This document shows positions 26,053 to 34,580 of a stretch of DNA of 64,000 bases, one piece after another (position 1 is the first letter of the stretch; each line of letters starts with the position of its first letter). The stretch is from Neobacillus bataviensis. Its GTDB lineage: Bacteria; Bacillota; Bacilli; Bacillales_B; DSM-18226. A program made the translations under genes and the position numbers. Below the pieces are notes generated by a model. It was not told where the DNA came from and did no database searches. It was given only the letters and a program-made list of their open reading frames with translations. The DNA lies in the NCBI RefSeq assembly GCF_019969725.1, contig NZ_JAHXYW010000001.1, forward strand, positions 310,001 to 374,000. The letters are read 5' to 3'.

Positions 26053-26684
26053 TCTCCAGACCTCCCTTTTAATGCCCAAATTTCTAGTAATGCTTGGTAG
26101 TCCTCAAAGGTATCAATATCAAAAAAATAGATGCTGCCATTTAGTTCCATTTGTTTACCTTGCAATGCTTTCTCACCGCGAATTAAGGAGCGTGCCCCCT
26201 GGTCTCCTTCCAATTCCATTAAAGATGGAAAAAGCTTTCTTCCAAGAAGAACAGGCGGTTTAGAATTTCCATTTTGCGAATAACTTAAATGAGAATACTC
26301 ATTAGAAGCAGAGAATTCATCCACTAAACGATTGATCATCGCGCTTGTCACAAATGGCTGGTCGGCTAGGAGTATCACTACTCCGTCCGCTCCTAGTTCT
26401 ACTGCAGCCTTTACTCCTGACTTTAAGGAAGCACTCTGTCCCCGGTCAGCTTCATCACAAACTAGAATACTTACATCTTCTCTACTTGAAAAAGGAGCTA
26501 ACCACTTAAGTGAATCTCCTTTTCTTGTAACCGTTATGGTGTGCTCCAGCTTTGACTCCAGCGCAGCCCGTAAGGCCAAGCTTCCCAGCCATGTTCCATA
26601 GATTGGTAAATTCAGTTTACTTCTGCCCATTCTAGTGCTTTTGCCGGCAGCCAAATATATTCCAACTAATCTGGAACTGTCCAT
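26040..26684 (-). CDS. MobA/MocA-like molybdenum cofactor nucleotidyltransferase (PucB-like)
   Basis: A 214-residue protein with the nucleotidyltransferase signature LAAGKSTRMGRSKL (residues 11-24) and the LLADQPFV motif. Such enzymes attach CMP or GMP to molybdopterin for hydroxylases. It overlaps the upstream XdhC-like gene by 19 bases and the large subunit by about 13 bases, a tight operon. The cytidylyl specificity typical of molybdenum hydroxylase clusters is inferred from context. Confidence 0.88.
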   Translation of the reverse strand: MDSSRLVGIYLAAGKSTRMGRSKLNLPIYGTWLGSLALRAALESKLEHTITVTRKGDSLKWLAPFSSREDVSILVCDEADRGQSASLKSGVKAAVELGADGVVILLADQPFVTSAMINRLVDEFSASNEYSHLSYSQNGNSKPPVLLGRKLFPSLMELEGDQGARSLIRGEKALQGKQMELNGSIYFFDIDTFEDYQALLEIWALKGRSGDWRL

Positions 26685-27679
26685 AATAACTCCACCTTTT
26701 TACGAACCGGCTTTCTTAACACTTCAATCATTTCAGCTACGATACTAACAGCGATTTCAACAGAACCTCTTGCACCAATTGCGAGGCCAATGGGAGAATG
26801 GAACCATTTGGGAAACTCCTCATTTCTAAGCAGCCGTTGGGTTCTTTCTTTCGGTCCCAAAATACCTAAGTATCTAACATTCTTATTAAGTATGGACAGA
26901 AGGATCTCTTGATCTTTCTGAAAATGATGCGTCATGATAATCACAAAATCATAGGGGGTAAACGAAATTTCTTTCAGCAGCTCACTAGGAAATCCCAGTA
27001 AAAGACGGTCAGCACCTGGAAAATATTTTTTTTGACAGAATTCGTTGCGCCAATCACAAATCATAACAGAAAATCCAGTTTCTGCCGCCAAGGATACCAA
27101 TGGTCTGGCATCAGGTCCTGCTCCGAATACAATCAATCGTGGCTTTGGCTGATAGGTTTCCTGGTAAATAGGCAATCCATCGGTGACTCCAGATTTTTCC
27201 TGGATATCAACATTGGGTATGACACCTGACCATTGACCAAATGGGCTCCCTTCTTTGGTAAGAAAAACATACTCTCCCACATTGTCTAAATTTTTTAATA
27301 CCGTAACAGGAGTATTATTTTCTAATTGTTCCCTGACCAATATCAAATCCTTTTGAAGCTGTGTGGTCACGGGTTCTAGTAAAATATCAATTGTCCCATT
27401 ACAGCCTGACCCTTGCCCCCAGCCTATATCCTTTTCGTCGCTCATGTCATAATGGAGAGTAAAGGCCCTTTGCTTTTCGAACACGTCCTGTACCCTTACA
27501 GCTAAATCAGTCTCCAAACAACCAGCACTTAATAGACCAATTTGACTGCCATCCTCAAAAAAAAGCATGGAAGCTCCTTCTTTTTTATAAGCAGAGCCGT
27601 TTACTCGAATGATAGTCGCAAGTACCTTTTTCCCAGAGCCCATTATTGCATCCAAAATTAGGAATATATCTTCCATCAA
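26666..27679 (-). CDS. XdhC/CoxI-family molybdenum hydroxylase maturation factor (PucA-like)
   Basis: Up to 337 residues. The N-terminal XdhC/CoxI domain has GSAYKKEGASMLF and the conserved cysteine in SAGCLE. The C-terminal Rossmann-like domain (near 185-300) has VFGAGPDARPLV and the later GLAIGARGSVEIAVS motif. It binds molybdenum cofactor and inserts the sulfurated form into the hydroxylase. A TTG at 27679 and an ATG at 27676 are both possible; GTGAGGGAG lies upstream. It is the first gene of the cluster. Confidence 0.9.
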   Translation of the reverse strand: MMEDIFLILDAIMGSGKKVLATIIRVNGSAYKKEGASMLFFEDGSQIGLLSAGCLETDLAVRVQDVFEKQRAFTLHYDMSDEKDIGWGQGSGCNGTIDILLEPVTTQLQKDLILVREQLENNTPVTVLKNLDNVGEYVFLTKEGSPFGQWSGVIPNVDIQEKSGVTDGLPIYQETYQPKPRLIVFGAGPDARPLVSLAAETGFSVMICDWRNEFCQKKYFPGADRLLLGFPSELLKEISFTPYDFVIIMTHHFQKDQEILLSILNKNVRYLGILGPKERTQRLLRNEEFPKWFHSPIGLAIGARGSVEIAVSIVAEMIEVLRKPVRKKVELLWTVPD

Positions 27680-27809
27680 AACTCCCTCACTTCAGACAAG
27701 TAAATTCCTAATTTATTTATATTAAGGTGGTAGCTATTCCTAGAATGGTTAATTTTTCATTCGAATCATTCATAGAAATTAGTAACATCAAGAAAAAGGG
27801 GAGGTTTTC

Positions 27810-29351
27810 ATGAAATTAACGAAATTTACAGATCCTTTACCTATCCCCCCTGTTTTAAAACCAAAGTGGAAATCTAAGGAATACACGTATTATGAAGTGG
27901 GCATGAGGGAAACCAAACAATCGTTGCATCGTGATTTGCCTAAAACAACGATTTGGGGATATGAGGGAATTTATCCAGGTCCCACAATTGAGGTTGAAAA
28001 AGGAGAAAAAGTATTTTTCAAATGGGCGAACGATCTGCCAGCGAGACATCTTTTTCCAATTGATCACACCGTTCATGGAGCGGAAAAAGAAATACCAGAT
28101 GTTCGAACTGTCGTCCATCTTCATGGGGGCAGGACAGAACCAGCGAGTGATGGCTACCCCGATGCCTGGTTTACCAAAGACTATAAAATTAAAGGAGCCT
28201 TTTTTCAAAAACAAATTTATCAGTACTTCAATCAGCAAAGCGCTCGTGCCCTTTGGTATCATGACCATGCAATCGGGATTACCCGATTAAATATCTATGC
28301 TGGGCTGGCTGGATTTTATCTTATTAGGGATGAGAAGGAACGTTCGCTGAACTTTCCAAGCAGACCCTATGAAATACCGCTGCTTCTCCAGGATCGATCG
28401 TTCCATGAGGATGGATCGTTATTATATCCGGAACAGCCTGACAAAAATTATTCTGGAATCGTTCCATCGATAATATCGTCATTTTTTGGAGAAACAATTC
28501 TTGTTAATGGGAAGGTTTGGCCTTATTTAGAGGTTGAACCAAGAAAATATCGCTTTCGGTTGTTAAATGGGGCAAATTCCCGTTTCTTCGGACTATCCTT
28601 GGATTCAAAGCAATTGTTTTACCAAATTGGCACAGATAGTGGATTTTTGGAGCAGCCGATTGGAGTGAAAAGATTATTACTTGCACCAGCGGAAAGAGTC
28701 GATGTCATAATAGACTTTACAAACTTAGAGGGTAAGCTTGTTACGTTGAAAAATGATGCACCTACTCATTTCCCCATTGGGGACCCGGTCGACCCAGAAA
28801 CAACCGGAGTAGTTATGCAGTTTCGAGTAAATAAAACCTTGTCCACGATTGATACCACTGTGATTCCGCCCCATTTAGACTTGATTGGCAGGTTGCCGGA
28901 ACAGACTGTATGGAAATATCGATTTTTAGAATTAAGTGAGGAAAAGGATCAATATGGAAGACCGCTTTTGCTGCTTGATAAGAAGAAATGGGATGATCCA
29001 GTTACCGAAAATCCCATTGTCGGTTCAACTGAAGTCTGGAATTTCGTTAATACTAATGGCGATGACCATCCAATACACGTCCATCTCGTTCAATTTCAAA
29101 TTATCGACCGCCGCCCGTTTGATGTGGAATATTTTAAATCGACAAACCAAATTAATTTCACAGGCCCGCCAGTCTCCGCAGATCCTACTGAACGGGGCTG
29201 GAAGGACACGGTAAGATGTCCACCTGGTCAAATTACAAGAGTCATCATTCCTTTCTTCCCCTATACTGGGCAATATGTCTGGCATTGTCACATGCTCGAG
29301 CATGAGGATTACGAAATGATGCGGCCATACATTGTACGTCCGCTGTATTAG
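27810..29351 (+). CDS. cotA: CotA-like multicopper oxidase (spore-coat laccase)
   Basis: A 513-residue protein, the same length as B. subtilis CotA and similar throughout (LKPKWKSKEYTYYEV, WGYEGIYPGPTIEVE, ETILVNGKVWPYLEVEPRKYRFR). The copper ligands are visible: HLHGG, LWYHDHA, HPIHVHL and HCHMLEHEDYEMM, the last including the axial Met. No signal peptide is present, as expected for a coat protein made in the mother cell. GGGGAGG precedes the ATG. A CATA-containing box (about 27768) is a weak SigK-type -10 candidate. The 3' end overlaps the convergent FUSC gene by four bases. Confidence 0.93.
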   Translation: MKLTKFTDPLPIPPVLKPKWKSKEYTYYEVGMRETKQSLHRDLPKTTIWGYEGIYPGPTIEVEKGEKVFFKWANDLPARHLFPIDHTVHGAEKEIPDVRTVVHLHGGRTEPASDGYPDAWFTKDYKIKGAFFQKQIYQYFNQQSARALWYHDHAIGITRLNIYAGLAGFYLIRDEKERSLNFPSRPYEIPLLLQDRSFHEDGSLLYPEQPDKNYSGIVPSIISSFFGETILVNGKVWPYLEVEPRKYRFRLLNGANSRFFGLSLDSKQLFYQIGTDSGFLEQPIGVKRLLLAPAERVDVIIDFTNLEGKLVTLKNDAPTHFPIGDPVDPETTGVVMQFRVNKTLSTIDTTVIPPHLDLIGRLPEQTVWKYRFLELSEEKDQYGRPLLLLDKKKWDDPVTENPIVGSTEVWNFVNTNGDDHPIHVHLVQFQIIDRRPFDVEYFKSTNQINFTGPPVSADPTERGWKDTVRCPPGQITRVIIPFFPYTGQYVWHCHMLEHEDYEMMRPYIVRPLY

Positions 29352-30364
29352 CTTATATTTCGAGGCAATTCGTTCAACCTTTTTAACAAAGAGGTTGTTT
29401 CGTGGTATAAAGTAACATGAAATTGATGTTTTTCTAATTCCTTAGAGATCGTTACTTTTAAAACTTGACCTGGCGGGCTTATATCCACCGGGTTTTTATT
29501 TGCCTGAAAAAAAGGTTCCAAAACCTTCAATTGCTCTGACCACATTAATTGTTGATTGGACGTAATGGTACCCGCCGCTGACCAGCCCATTAATGTATCA
29601 ATGACGGCAGAGATATAAGAATATCCTTGAGTTAAAAAATAAATCTTTTGATGAAATTTCTGCAGTTCTTTTACACTTTTTTTTGCAAATGGATTATAGA
29701 TTTGACTTTCTGTTGCATCTTTTAACAAATTTTTAAGCTGGTGAAGATCCTGCAGTAATTGTTTGACCCCTAATTGCAACTCATACCCTGTCTCCTTATC
29801 TAGACCTGACTGAATCCATTTAGATACCCTTATAAAGACAATTGTTAATTGTCCCGAAAAATGATGAAGTCTGTGTGAGGCCTGCTTTGTAAAATTGGGT
29901 GGGAAAATTAGCATATGGATAATAACAGCCACAATGGCTCCAATTAAAGTATCACGAAAACGGTCGATTGGATAATCGCCTGATTTATGGCCTAACACAA
30001 AGACCAATAATATGGTTAAGGCAACTTGGTGAATTGCTGTTTCATCTCTTTTCAACCATTTTGCGATAAAACAACCAATTAGGATTAGGCTCCCGAGAGT
30101 CCAGCCGTTTACTTCTAAATAAGGCGATAAAATAACAGTAATTGCTATTCCGATAACAGTTCCTACCATTCTGTGATACGAAAATCGAATCGATTGATTG
30201 ACTGTTGTTTGTAAACAGAGGATGACAGAAATTGGTGCTAAATAAGGATGATTTGAGCCAGCAAGCTTAGCAATTTCCCAAGATAATGCCGAAGCAAGTG
30301 CCATTTTCCAAATTAAATGCGTTTTATTTTCCATTTGTTTTTTTAACTGCTGATTATTTTTCAT
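29348..30364 (-). CDS. FUSC/aromatic acid exporter family membrane protein
   Basis: A 338-residue protein. The N-terminal half has about six membrane helices in the ArAE/FUSC pattern (LAPISVILCLQTTVNQSI, YHRMVGTVIGIAI, IDRFRDTLIGAIVAVIIH). The C-terminal half is a soluble helical domain. Relatives export aromatic acids or are uncharacterised. It is a single gene overlapping cotA's stop on the opposite strand. No clear Bacillus name. Confidence 0.85.
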   Translation of the reverse strand: MKNNQQLKKQMENKTHLIWKMALASALSWEIAKLAGSNHPYLAPISVILCLQTTVNQSIRFSYHRMVGTVIGIAITVILSPYLEVNGWTLGSLILIGCFIAKWLKRDETAIHQVALTILLVFVLGHKSGDYPIDRFRDTLIGAIVAVIIHMLIFPPNFTKQASHRLHHFSGQLTIVFIRVSKWIQSGLDKETGYELQLGVKQLLQDLHQLKNLLKDATESQIYNPFAKKSVKELQKFHQKIYFLTQGYSYISAVIDTLMGWSAAGTITSNQQLMWSEQLKVLEPFFQANKNPVDISPPGQVLKVTISKELEKHQFHVTLYHETTSLLKRLNELPRNIS

Positions 30365-30427
30365 CCAATTCTAACTCCAATATTCACTAAATTTCAAAGT
30401 TAGTTATTCCCTTTGATGAAAACTTTA

Positions 30428-30601
30428 TTAATTTCCTTTTGTATTCATTAATTTTTTAATATTTTCTTTCGGACTCCAGCAGTTAAATTTATAGTTTGTT
30501 TTAGTTTCATAGCCTAAACGGCTGCAGAAATAGCGCATTCCTTCAGGTTTCTTCTCGGCTATAAAGTGTTTGCACGTAGCACAACAATGGAAATCTTTCA
30601 A
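30428..30601 (-). CDS. Small Cys-rich hypothetical protein
   Basis: A 57-residue protein from a TTG start at 30601, preceded by AAAGGTGA; a GTG at 30610 is possible but lies inside that ribosome site. It holds CCATCKHF, then FCSRLGY, then NCWSP, giving five cysteines plus a His spaced like a zinc-binding knuckle. Similar short proteins occur in other Bacillaceae, but I know no function. Confidence 0.65.
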   Translation of the reverse strand: MKDFHCCATCKHFIAEKKPEGMRYFCSRLGYETKTNYKFNCWSPKENIKKLMNTKGN

Positions 30602-30673
30602 CCTGCTCACCTTTCTTAAACTATTAAACTTTCTTTCATAGTTTGTTCATATTTATCGATTAAGATATAAATA

Positions 30674-30756
30674 GGTTCACAAGAGAACCTTAACCTCCGC
30701 CCCCCTTTATATAGATTTTGTTTGGTACCCGGCCTATGGCCGGGTATATTTTTTTG
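30674..30756 (+). ncRNA. Candidate C-rich small regulatory RNA
   Basis: An intergenic plus-strand unit with three parts: a 5' hairpin GGTTC-ACAAGA-GAACC (30674-30689), a single-stranded C-rich stretch ACCTCCGCCCCCC, and a strong terminator TACCCGGCC-TAT-GGCCGGGTA plus T7 (30726-30755). A promoter-like TTGTTC-17-TATAAA (30643-30671) lies upstream, though it is close to the hairpin. No reading frame explains the terminator. The C-rich loop could pair with Shine-Dalgarno sequences, as in FsrA- and RsaE/RoxS-type sRNAs. No homology to a named sRNA is claimed. Confidence 0.5.
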
Positions 30757-30832
30757 AGGACAATCTTTATGTATACTTCTTTCGAACCCTGTCAATAACA
30801 ATACCAATCACGTTAATAAGAAGGTGTTAGGA

Positions 30833-31183
30833 TTGAAGGGTATATATTTTATCAATGACCGAATAAGTATAAATGGATTATCAATGGATGAGAGCAAAAG
30901 ACATCAGGAACAGTCGATTAAAAATTATATACAGCAGAAGAAGATAGAGATTGTTACACTTAATCCCTATCAAATATATGATTATTACACTATTCCACAT
31001 GCCCTTTTATATGATTTAAAGAAAGAAAATCAAGCATTTGATTGCTTGATCTACTATTCCACTCTAGTTTTGGAGGATTTTATTTACAGCTATCCCGCCA
31101 AATGGCTTATATTAAAAAGCTTTTTTTCCAACATTATCCAGGTTGAGAACCAGAATGATGTAAATATACAAAATGTCATTTAA
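30833..31183 (+). CDS. Hypothetical protein with faint resolvase-like N-terminal pattern
   Basis: A 116-residue protein from a TTG at 30833 with AAGGTG seven bases upstream. It has no membrane segment or signal. The segment SMDESKRHQEQSIKNYIQQK followed by a beta strand EIVTLNP faintly recalls the N-terminal catalytic domain of serine resolvases, but the catalytic Y-x-R-x-S is not present. The C-terminal half is aromatic-rich. It overlaps the convergent TVP38 gene by four bases. Function unknown. Confidence 0.6.
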   Translation: MKGIYFINDRISINGLSMDESKRHQEQSIKNYIQQKKIEIVTLNPYQIYDYYTIPHALLYDLKKENQAFDCLIYYSTLVLEDFIYSYPAKWLILKSFFSNIIQVENQNDVNIQNVI

Positions 31184-31809
31184 TCTAGAGATTTTTTGGC
31201 TGTTTTTCGATAAACGATGACAAAATTGATGAGGAAAATAATGAGTATATAGATTCCATATAAGCCAAAGGAATAAAGCTTACTGCTTTTAAATAAGGCT
31301 CCTGCAAAAGACAAGATTAAAATATTTGGAAGCTTTCCAATTGTGGACGCAATAAAAAAGATTGGCCATTTAACATGACTTAATCCACAAATAATATTAA
31401 CTATCGGTGCAGGAATGATTGGAACTAAGCGGCATGAGAGGATTGCTACGAAGGAGTTTGTGTTAAGAAAATCCTCGTATTCTTTGACTTTTGTATGCTT
31501 AGCTAGTTTTGCCTGCGCGAAATCCCGAAATCCATACCTGCTTAAAAAGAAAAATCCCATAGTCCCAATCATGGCACCTGTTAATGAAACAAACACCCCC
31601 TGGACTGTTCCAAAGACACCGCCTATGATTCCTGCTAATACAGGAAAGGGAATGACTGGAAAAAACACACAAATAGCTACGAGAAGCATACTGATCAGGA
31701 GTGAGACAGAGCCGCCTGCTTTTATTAATTGTAATAATTCATCCTTCTGAAATAATCCAATCGCAATGATCAACAGTAATATCGTTAAACTTACGAATCG
31801 CTTTAACAT
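31180..31809 (-). CDS. TVP38/TMEM64-family membrane protein
   Basis: A 209-residue protein with five to six membrane helices and the VTT-domain pattern: a G-x-x-FG motif near the second helix (GGVFGTVQG), FLSRYGFRDFAQ, and SCRLVPIIPAPIVN near 125. Members are lipid scramblase-like or DedA-related. The start at 31809 follows AGAGGAG; an upstream ATG at 31830 has no ribosome site. It begins 21 bases after the histidine kinase gene, so the two may be cotranscribed. Confidence 0.87.
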   Translation of the reverse strand: MLKRFVSLTILLLIIAIGLFQKDELLQLIKAGGSVSLLISMLLVAICVFFPVIPFPVLAGIIGGVFGTVQGVFVSLTGAMIGTMGFFFLSRYGFRDFAQAKLAKHTKVKEYEDFLNTNSFVAILSCRLVPIIPAPIVNIICGLSHVKWPIFFIASTIGKLPNILILSFAGALFKSSKLYSFGLYGIYILIIFLINFVIVYRKTAKKSLD

Positions 31810-31830
31810 TTTATCTCCTCTATACTTCAA

Positions 31831-33267
31831 TTAATTTGAATTATTTTTTTGATGAATAGGAAGCCAAATGGTTACGATGGTCCCTCGTCCCTCTTCACTC
31901 TCAACTTTTATTTTTCCATGATGGCTTTCAATAATTCGGTAGCTGATCATTAAACCGAGACCCGTTCCTTTTTCCTTAGTTGAATAAAATGGTTCACCTA
32001 GCTTTAACAGCCTTTCTTCAGGTATACCGCAGCCGTTATCCTTAATTTTAATAATAACAGCTAATTCATCCACACAAATAGAAACATCAATCCGGCCCTT
32101 TTCGGACAATGCATCTAGGGCATTTTGAATGACGTTCATGAAAACTTGCTTTAATGAATTCGGATCACCAATAATCGAAGGCACTGATTTATTGGAGATA
32201 AAATCGATCTCATGATTTTTCATTAAAGCTTGCGTTTGTAATAATTGAACCACCTGTCCAACAAGACTATTTATTTGAACAAGACTGGTTTTTTCTGCAT
32301 GTGGCTTTGCCATCGTTAAAAATTCAGAAATGATTACTTCGAGGCGCTGTAATTCATCCAACACAATACCTAAGTAAACTGGATTAATTTCTTTTTCTGC
32401 GTTTAATATCTGCATGAATCCTTTAATGGGAGTTAGAGGATTTCGAATTTCGTGGGCTACTGCTGCAGCCATTTGGCCGACAACAGCCAGCTTTTCGGAT
32501 TTTCGCAAGCGTTCACCTGTTTCAATCCGGTGCTGGATATCCCGTGATACTGTAACAATTTCCTTCACTTCACCAGTAAGAGGATCTATTAAAGCCTTTA
32601 TGGTTGACTCTAACCAAATAAAGTTTCCGTCTTTCTTTTTACAGCGGAAAGTAACTAACATAGAAGTATTTTCCGGTCCTATAAGGCTATGCTGTATTAA
32701 CATTGCCTCAATATCATCCGGATGAATGAATTCCTCTGGATTTTTTCCAAGCAATTCCTCTGGTTCGTAGCCCAGAACCGCCTTTACTGAGGGTGATATA
32801 TATTGGTAGGAAAAATCCACTTGATGCAGCGCGATGACATCTGATGAATGCTCAGCCAGCAGTCTGTATTTTTGTTCACTTTCCCTTAAAACCGTTTCCA
32901 TATGCTTTTTTTCTGTTATATCAATAATTTGTGCGAGAATATACTCTTCCTCAGTTCCTTGGGCTTTAATTTTGGAAACATTTAAAATGCCGGTCTTAAT
33001 TTCACCAGTCTTGTGTATATACCTTTTTTCAATTTCATACTCATTTCTTCGTCCACTTAAAATCTCTCGAAACAAATGGACATCATTGGCAAGATCCTCT
33101 TTATGTGAAACTTCCTCAATAGATAATGCCGCTAATTCGTCCATTGTAAACCCAAGAAAATCACAGAAAGCAGGATTATATTGCATATTCGTAAAATCAA
33201 TCCGGCCAATTAATTGAGGAATCCTTGATTGATAAAATACTTCCTTTAAATGTGTGGAATTAAACAT
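31831..33267 (-). CDS. PAS-domain sensor histidine kinase (sporulation-kinase-like)
   Basis: A 478-residue kinase without membrane helices. Two PAS domains lie at about 10-125 and 130-245, each followed by a PAC-like segment (YEIEKRYIHKTGEIKTG, and FRCKKKDGNFIWLEST). HisKA follows with the phospho-acceptor H in AHEIRNPLTPIKGFMQIL (near 267), then HATPase with N box QNALDAL, G1 DNGCGIP, and G2 GTGLGLMIS. The layout resembles KinA/KinE kinases that feed Spo0F. No response regulator is adjacent, consistent with an orphan phosphorelay kinase. The role in sporulation is inferred. Confidence 0.88.
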   Translation of the reverse strand: MFNSTHLKEVFYQSRIPQLIGRIDFTNMQYNPAFCDFLGFTMDELAALSIEEVSHKEDLANDVHLFREILSGRRNEYEIEKRYIHKTGEIKTGILNVSKIKAQGTEEEYILAQIIDITEKKHMETVLRESEQKYRLLAEHSSDVIALHQVDFSYQYISPSVKAVLGYEPEELLGKNPEEFIHPDDIEAMLIQHSLIGPENTSMLVTFRCKKKDGNFIWLESTIKALIDPLTGEVKEIVTVSRDIQHRIETGERLRKSEKLAVVGQMAAAVAHEIRNPLTPIKGFMQILNAEKEINPVYLGIVLDELQRLEVIISEFLTMAKPHAEKTSLVQINSLVGQVVQLLQTQALMKNHEIDFISNKSVPSIIGDPNSLKQVFMNVIQNALDALSEKGRIDVSICVDELAVIIKIKDNGCGIPEERLLKLGEPFYSTKEKGTGLGLMISYRIIESHHGKIKVESEEGRGTIVTIWLPIHQKNNSN

Positions 33268-33378
33268 AAAATCCTCCCGACAAACTTGCAGCTTAAAAAA
33301 GAGATACCTATTTAGTATAAAGCTAAAACCCTATTTCATAAACTATTAATTTTCGAATTTTCTTGAAAATAAGACTCA

Positions 33379-33400
33379 GTTGATTTCCGCTCCTATCAAC
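33379..33400. repeat. Collapsed palindromic repeat remnant
   Basis: GTTGAT-TTCCGCTCCT-ATCAAC. Both edges and the CGCTCC core match the larger palindrome at 53217-53262, suggesting a shorter deletion product of the same repeat family. Confidence 0.5.
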
Positions 33401-33402
33401 AT

Positions 33403-33434
33403 AAAAAAACCTTTTATCGTTTTGGATAAAAGGT
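33403..33434 (-). terminator. Intrinsic terminator of the NlpC/P60 gene
   Basis: Minus strand ACCTTTTATC-loop-GATAAAAGGT followed by seven T, 16 bases past the stop at 33450. Confidence 0.92.
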
Positions 33435-33449
33435 CTTTTTAATATTTTA

Positions 33450-34211
33450 TTAATACGGGGTTCTTGCACCAAGGTACTTTGGTTTCCAGTAGGTATTTGT
33501 CATATCGGCTATTGCAACACCGTGTGATCCCGCTTGAATAAATTTATTATCGCCTAAATAAATTCCAACATGTGTTGGCCCCGGTGCATACGTTTCAAAA
33601 AATACTAAATCACCAGGATTTGGGGTGCTGATCACCTTTAAACCAGACCACTGGGTTGCAGCTGTACGTGGAATTGTTATGCCAACTTTATTTAAGACAT
33701 AACTTGTAAACCCGCTGCAATCAAAGCCAGCCGGAGTATTTCCTCCCCATAAATACGGGGTTCCGATATATTTCTTAGCTTCATCCATTACCATTTGCGC
33801 CTTTGAAACCGTTGGTGCCGGAATTGGTGATTGCAAATTCGCTGTAACCTTCAATACTTGGCCCACATAAATCGTATCTGATGTTAAGTTATTGATAGAT
33901 TTAAGCTGTGTTACCGAGAGATTATTTCGGGCTGCGATTCCCCAAAGGGAATCCCCTTTTTGAACTGTATATGTTGTTTCGTGGGTATGCGGAGCTAATA
34001 ATGATAGTTTTTGATTTACAAAGATATTATCGCTAGTAAGCTGATTCCATGCCCTTAAATCAGCAACTGACACACCGTTCGCTTGCGAAATTTTCCATAG
34101 GGTGTCCCCTGATTTGACCGTATAGATATTTTCATGTGCGTATACAGACCCTCCAAAAGAAGTAAACAAGATGCCGGCAGCGGCCGCAACGGTCAGTAGA
34201 TGTTTTTTCAT
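33450..34211 (-). CDS. LysM-containing NlpC/P60 cell-wall endopeptidase (LytE-like)
   Basis: A 253-residue secreted protein. The signal peptide is about 1-26 (ends SVYA-HE). Two LysM domains (about 29-72 and 80-124) start with [13 protein letters not shown] and [13 protein letters not shown] and bind peptidoglycan. The NlpC/P60 domain (about 140-253) has the catalytic Cys in FDCSGF and His in PTHVGIYLG, plus a third polar site near SHGVAIAD. It cleaves D-gamma-glutamyl-meso-diaminopimelate bonds. B. subtilis LytE has three LysM domains, this one two. AAAAGGAG precedes the ATG at 34211; an earlier ATG at 34244 lacks a site. The 350-base gap upstream (34212-34580) holds two promoter regions and a weak GCCTTT/AAAGGC hairpin but no gene. 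Confidence 0.92.
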   Translation of the reverse strand: MKKHLLTVAAAAGILFTSFGGSVYAHENIYTVKSGDTLWKISQANGVSVADLRAWNQLTSDNIFVNQKLSLLAPHTHETTYTVQKGDSLWGIAARNNLSVTQLKSINNLTSDTIYVGQVLKVTANLQSPIPAPTVSKAQMVMDEAKKYIGTPYLWGGNTPAGFDCSGFTSYVLNKVGITIPRTAATQWSGLKVISTPNPGDLVFFETYAPGPTHVGIYLGDNKFIQAGSHGVAIADMTNTYWKPKYLGARTPY

Positions 34212-34580
34212 AGAGGCGCGACTCCTTTTAATATATTGGTACATACATCATAAAGGAGATAGATGCCTGGTTAATATGGCAAAGATATGGTTTTCAATAC
34301 AGTTCATCCCTAAATTGGTAATGAATGCACTTATTATTACACGAAAGAAATATTGCCTTTCTAGGCACTGTAAAGGCTAGAACTACTTTTTTCAAAAACA
34401 GGTTAAGCTTATGTAACATATTTGTAATATTTTACGGACTAGATTTTTTACTATTTTCCTAGAAAACAATGTAGAAATTTTGTAACAAACCTCCCATGCA
34501 CACACCGGCGATAAAATTATAATGAACCTATAGAAACAATTTAAATGTTTTAAAAAATAATAATGAATCTGGTGATGAAA

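Noticed and set aside
22411..27679. Carbon monoxide dehydrogenase (coxSML) assignment
   Set aside because: The large subunit lacks the AYXCSFR loop of true CoxL, so only the wider molybdenum hydroxylase family is supported.
30616..30807. A minus-strand 63-codon frame through the region of the candidate sRNA
   Set aside because: It has no ribosome site, crosses a strong plus-strand terminator and an obvious hairpin, and has no protein-like composition.
34212..34560. Possible c-di-AMP (ydaO-yuaA) riboswitch upstream of the NlpC/P60 gene
   Set aside because: Such genes are often under that riboswitch, but none of the conserved blocks is present on either strand; only weak hairpins are seen.
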